64,000 nucleotides of DNA from Prorocentrum cordatum (Eukaryota > Sar > Dinophyceae > Prorocentrales > Prorocentraceae). The notes beneath the pieces are model-generated. The model did not search any database. It was not told the origin of the DNA and worked only from the letters and a program-made list of their open reading frames with translations. Below are positions 60,795-64,000 of the stretch, one piece after another. A program made the translations under genes and the position numbers. The stretch spans positions 58,501-122,500 of the forward strand of contig CAUYUJ010018297.1 in the NCBI GenBank assembly GCA_963575745.1. The letters run 5' to 3'. Positions within the stretch are counted from its first letter, which is position 1; each line of letters opens with the position of its first letter.

Positions 60795-61365
60795 GCACGA
60801 GGGCGTTCGAAATGTTTCGACATGCGGCGCGAGAGGCCCGTTTGGTTGAATGTCCTGAACATGTTCAAAACCGATGGTTTCTTGAGAATTCGCAAGAGCG
60901 CGCGCAGACCTTTTCCCAACGGATGTTGCATAACTTTGTAATTTCATTTTGTTTTCGGGAAACTGGATTTTGAAATCCGTGCGGAACCTAAGGTTGTTGA
61001 TAGATTTCGGCATGCGCGCGCGACGGCGCGCACGTCTGCACTTCGTCCTGTCGTTCGCAAGAGATTCTTGCGACAGCAGGCACGCAAGGGCGTTCCAACG
61101 AATTCGACACGCGCGCGCGAGTGGCACGTTTGGCAGCATTTGATGACCATGTTGACAAAAGCCATAGTTTGCTTTAGAATTCGAAAGGGCGCGAGAGCAT
61201 GTTTTTTTGAAAATTCCATTGCCGGAGCCATTGTTTAAAACATGTTTCGGGACACTCGGGTTTGAAATCCTGACGGCATCTAAAATTCGCTTGAAGGATC
61301 TCGGCATGCGCGCGCAACTTTGCGCGCGTGTGCACTTCGTCCCATCGGTTGCAAGAGATTCATGA
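60795..61365. repeat. Two tandem units of about 287 bp, lower GC
   Basis: GGGCGTTC at 60,801 and 61,088; both units share TTCGACA.GCG, GCCCGTTTGG/GGCACGTTTGG, TTAGAATTCG.AAG.GCGCG, TTTGAAATCC and CGGCATGCGCGCG, CACTTCGTCC. Diverged, so an old satellite pair. Confidence 0.75.
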
Positions 61366-61887
61366 AAGCAGATGCTTCTGCTGATGATTTTGTTGGAAAT
61401 GGTAAGAAGGGGGGTCGATAAGGGACTGCCTGGGATGGTGCGACTTCATAATTCGGACGGGCGCGTGTGCAAAATCAGATACGACAAACAAAACGAAACA
61501 AATACCGTTAAACTCGGGGGGGAGATCCTAATACATTCTTAAGGGGAAGATTACATCTGGTACAACGTATGTGTTGAGATATATGTGGTGCAGATGTCTC
61601 GTACCTTTGCAAAGCAACGCAATGCCAAGCAACGCCAAGCAACGCCAATGCGAAGCACTGCCGGCCTAGAGGACGGACGGCGATAAGGCGGCGACGGGGC
61701 GGCGACGGCGACCACATAGCACCACATAGCCGCCAGACCGACACCCAGGCCAAGACAACGAGCGGCGACGATGAGGCGATGGGGCGGCGACGGCGACTAC
61801 ATAGCCGCCATCATACCGACCCCACGCCCAACTGCGCATTCAAGAAATAAGAACCCCTTATCAGCTATCAGTGCACGCTCTGTTTGG
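61366..61887. other. No gene seen
   Basis: Short AACGCCAAGC repeat at 61,615-61,655 and GGCGGCGACGGC duplication at 61,690-61,800. Confidence 0.4.
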
Positions 61888-62015
61888 GGAACGTTACCAC
61901 TACTCGCCAGACCTCTCCCAAAGAGCGTTACAACCAAAATTCTGAGGCGAATCCAGCCGTGGCGACGAGGGCTGGAAGAGACGACAACGAGCCCAAGGCA
62001 GCAATATCGGTACCC
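61888..62015. mobile_element. F6 element copy
   Basis: TTACCACTACTCGCCAGACC, ATTCTGAGGCGAATCCAGCC, GTGGCGACGAGG and GGTACCCGCC. Confidence 0.65.
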
Positions 62016-62395
62016 GCCAGTCGGAAGAAATAGGTAAAAACATGAAGTAGGAAGACGGATCAAGCAGATTTGGTCCAGGCCCTCCCAGAGAATAAACACA
62101 ACGAAAGCAAATCGATAATTGAAATAGGGAGGCGCTTGAAGTAGATCGGGATCTGTGAATCCAGAAATACATCAGGTTCGTGTCGTGCCGACTTCGGCTG
62201 ACACCGCGGGGATCGGTCAACATTGAACGATCGGCCGTTTCCGAAACGTCCAAATCGTTCCACCTCGAACGATTCTGGGTCGCCCGCAGCCTTCAAAGTT
62301 GAACGCCGCTGGCGGGGTCGCCGCTGGTCGACGCGACACCAACCTGCCGCACCTGCTCCCGACGACGGGCGTGTACCCTTTCCTCCTCCGAGCAC

Positions 62396-62534
62396 CGTCG
62401 GGTCGCTGTGCCCCAGCCCGGCCTGGAGCCGGAGCCACTCGCCCGGGTGCGTGGAGCCAGGCTGCATGAGGGAGGCCTGCGGGTACTCCTCGGCGGCGCG
62501 CACCAAGGGGGTGGCGCGGGGGGGGCGGGCGGCC
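62396..62534 (-). CDS. Gene B exon
   Basis: Minus strand: reads ATPLVRAAEEYPQASLMQPG, then STHPGEWLRLQAGLGHSDPT, then GTGCTCGG. Natural composition with helix ATPLVRAAEEY. The acceptor at 62,534 (TTCGAG) is a guess, because the first residues are Pro-rich. Confidence 0.45.
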
Positions 62535-62599
62535 CTCGAAGGGGGCGGGGTGCTTCTCTTAGGAGGCGAGGGCCTTCTTGGAAGGCTTCTTAGAATGAA

Positions 62600-62755
62600 G
62601 GGGCCCTGGGACACACAAATAGATAGACGCCAATCCCAGGATTCCCCACATGTTCAATAGTTTCTACGTTTTGTCTTCCCCCCCCCGTCCCATATTTTCC
62701 CCTCTTGAGTTGCGTCTTTGTGTTTTTCCCCTCCTGATAGAAGGCGGGATCGGGC
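62600..62755 (+). repeat. Dispersed repeat, copy 2
   Basis: GGGGCCCTGGGACACACAAA, TTTTGTCTTCCCC and CCCATATTTTCCC as at 21,965. Confidence 0.55.
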
Positions 62756-62833
62756 CTTCTCAGCTTCCACGAAGGCCCCCACCTTCCAAAAAGCACCCCG
62801 CCTTCTCTTCGAAGGCCCCTCCCCTCGCGCCAC

Positions 62834-62991
62834 CCACTTCTCCGCGCCGCCGCACTCCTTCACCAGGTCGCGCAGCGCGGCGAGGCGGCAGAGCCACGCG
62901 ACGGTGGCGCCCTTGCCAGACGGCGCCCGCGGCGGCGACGCCGCCTCGTCCTCGTGCTTGCCAGGGGCGAGGTGCCTCACGAGGGGGAGCG
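62834..62991 (-). CDS. Gene B exon, helical
   Basis: Minus strand: after CTCCCAG it reads LPLVRHLAPGKHEDEAASPP, RAPSGKGATVAWLCRLAALR and DLVKECGGAEKW, then GT. The second half is a clear helix; the first has a charged loop. Phase 1 start, phase 0 end, which does not fit a direct join to the exon at 63,385; another exon may be missing. Confidence 0.5.
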
Positions 62992-63104
62992 CTGGGAGGG
63001 GTTCAGGAGCCGGAAGCGCTGGCCCGGAGTCGGCGACACAGCGCAGACATGTCGGCGGTAGGCCCCCGATGGCGAATCCACACGGTCCTGGGCCCATAGG
63101 ACTC

Positions 63105-63290
63105 CTTACGATTCCCATTGGATTGCCTAGGATTCCCTAGGATTCCCTAGGATTCCCAGGGATTCCATAGAATCCCATAGGATTCCCATGGGATCCCCTA
63201 GGATTCCCTTAGGATCCCCTAGGATTCCCATAGGATTCCCAAGGACTCCCATAGGATTCCCAGGTATCACCTAAGATTCCCAAAGATTCC
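63105..63290. repeat. Minisatellite CCTAGGATTC
   Basis: CCTAGGATTC, CCATAGGATTC and CCCATGGGAT words, about 10 bp each. CCTAGG is itself palindromic. Confidence 0.9.
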
Positions 63291-63384
63291 CGTGGTGAGC
63301 GATCGAGCCCCTAGACAGGCCGTATCGGCGATCAAAGTGCGACTGGCGGTCATTGCGTGCCCCCCTGAGCCCATCCCCCCCGAC

Positions 63385-63525
63385 GCTGCCCCTGAGCCTC
63401 AGGATGAGGACCGCCACCGCCCCCGGGCTCAGCAACTCGCCCACCGGCGGCCGCAGCAGCCGGAAGAGGGCCTGCGTGGTCTGGGTCCTCACCTCAGCGG
63501 GGGCGGCCCGGATCTCCGCGGTGAC
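63385..63525 (-). CDS. Gene B exon, HEAT/ARM-like (most upstream seen)
   Basis: Minus strand, exactly 47 codons, phase 0 at both ends, between GTGAAAAG and GTCGGG: VTAEIRAAPAEVRTQTTQAL, then FRLLRPPVGELLSPGAVAVL and ILRLRGS. EVRTQTTQALFRLL is a good HEAT A-helix with the conserved Arg. No start codon was found in the window, so gene B probably begins beyond 64 kb. Confidence 0.55.
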
Positions 63526-63779
63526 CTTTTCACAGCGTGGACCACGGAGGTTTTCAGACCCGCATCCCCCAGGACTGGCTTTGCACAGGACGAGAACGAA
63601 GTCCTGAGGAAATTGGCTCAGGATACGTCCCTCGATTTCTGGAGCATCTGGCGGCCCTCGTCTTTTGAGCCTGTGCTGGACAGCACGAGATCCTGGACTC
63701 GGCGAATTCCGGCGATCTGGAGCGCGAAAGGTGGGCGGCTGCGCTCAAGAAGAGGTCAATGGTCGAAGACCTAAAATGA
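63526..63779. other. No further exon recognised
   Basis: Ordinary sequence upstream (minus sense) of the last gene B exon. Confidence 0.3.
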
Positions 63780-64000
63780 AAAATCGTGCCGCGTCGCCGC
63801 TGCGTCGGCGGTGCGTCGATGATGTCGGGATCACGGGTCGTGCCGCATCGCCGGGGCGTCGGCGAAGTCTGGATGACGGATCACGATCGCGCCGCATCGC
63901 CGGAACGTCGACGGTGCGTCGGCGAAGCCTGTATGGCGGGTCGTGCCGTATCGCCGATGCGTCCAGGATGCGGCGCGGCCTGAGAGCGCCCCGATTGCTC
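63780..64000. repeat. F9-related tandem repeat at window edge
   Basis: CGTGCCGCATCGCCGG, GCGTCGGCGAAG and GGATCACG words in three units of about 75 bp. Shares CGCCGATGCGTC with the F9 elements. Cut by the window end. Confidence 0.65.

Overview
This is a GC-rich nuclear segment from a dinoflagellate. The strongest evidence is a full-length copy of the 22-nt dinoflagellate trans-spliced leader at 10,291-10,312. Very long (GGA)n, (CAT)n, (TG)n and (TA)n tracts, GC-AG as well as GT-AG introns, and a heavy load of short inverted-repeat elements fit this. Genus is not determinable from the sequence; a gene-poor, repeat-rich genome such as Prorocentrum is a guess. Most long open frames are artefacts of GC-rich DNA and trinucleotide repeats.

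Layout. 1-10.2 kb: repeats, microsatellites, two tiny candidate exons and a GC-rich zone at 7.4-9.0 kb that may hold broken coding sequence. 10.29-18.13 kb: one decayed non-LTR retrotransposon. It starts exactly with the spliced leader, has an intact ORF1 (zinc finger plus coiled coil) and a broken ORF2 with RNase H, AP-type endonuclease, reverse transcriptase, two C2H2 fingers and a C-terminal domain resembling a cytosine methyltransferase. (GGA)n tracts lie at both ends. 18.5-30.3 kb, minus strand: gene A, a multi-exon gene whose core is a GT-A type glycosyltransferase (exons at 23.0, 22.5, 21.4, 20.9 and 20.3 kb). Cysteine-motif exons lie upstream (30.2, 28.8, 27.3, 26.9 kb) and one downstream (18.55 kb). 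A 2.4-kb array of about 90-bp repeats fills one of its gaps. 30.7-44 kb: minisatellites, large inverted-repeat elements and CAT/CCT tracts, little coding. 44.28-63.53 kb, minus strand: gene B, a spread-out gene of short exons coding for helical, HEAT/ARM-like sequence, ending in an acidic tail and a stop codon at 44,282.

The exons were found by reading short stretches that have natural amino-acid composition and sit between AG and GT or GC. Where two neighbouring exons could be joined their phases often agree. No transcript evidence was available. Functions are inferred from motifs only.

Families of short (about 130-230 bp) inverted-repeat elements recur throughout and are named here. F1: ends CCCAGACC/GGTCTGGG, about 185 bp. 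F2: ends TCGGGC, AT-rich core, target like TTAA. F3: ends GGCGGGGATTTATCC. F4: ends ATCGYTTAA, 5-bp target duplication. F5: long foldback with GCGCGGA arms and ATAAACATAAAC ends. F6: ends like ATACCGCTAC. F7: ends TGGGCCTGT around a (GGA)n core. F8: ends GGCGAGC with CTTCTC-rich arms. F9: CATCGCCGATG-rich arms. Many lie in the gaps between the exons of genes A and B, close to splice sites. One complete intron (20,511-20,717) itself has inverted-repeat ends. That is the pattern expected of introner elements, and it is the main system worth following up here.
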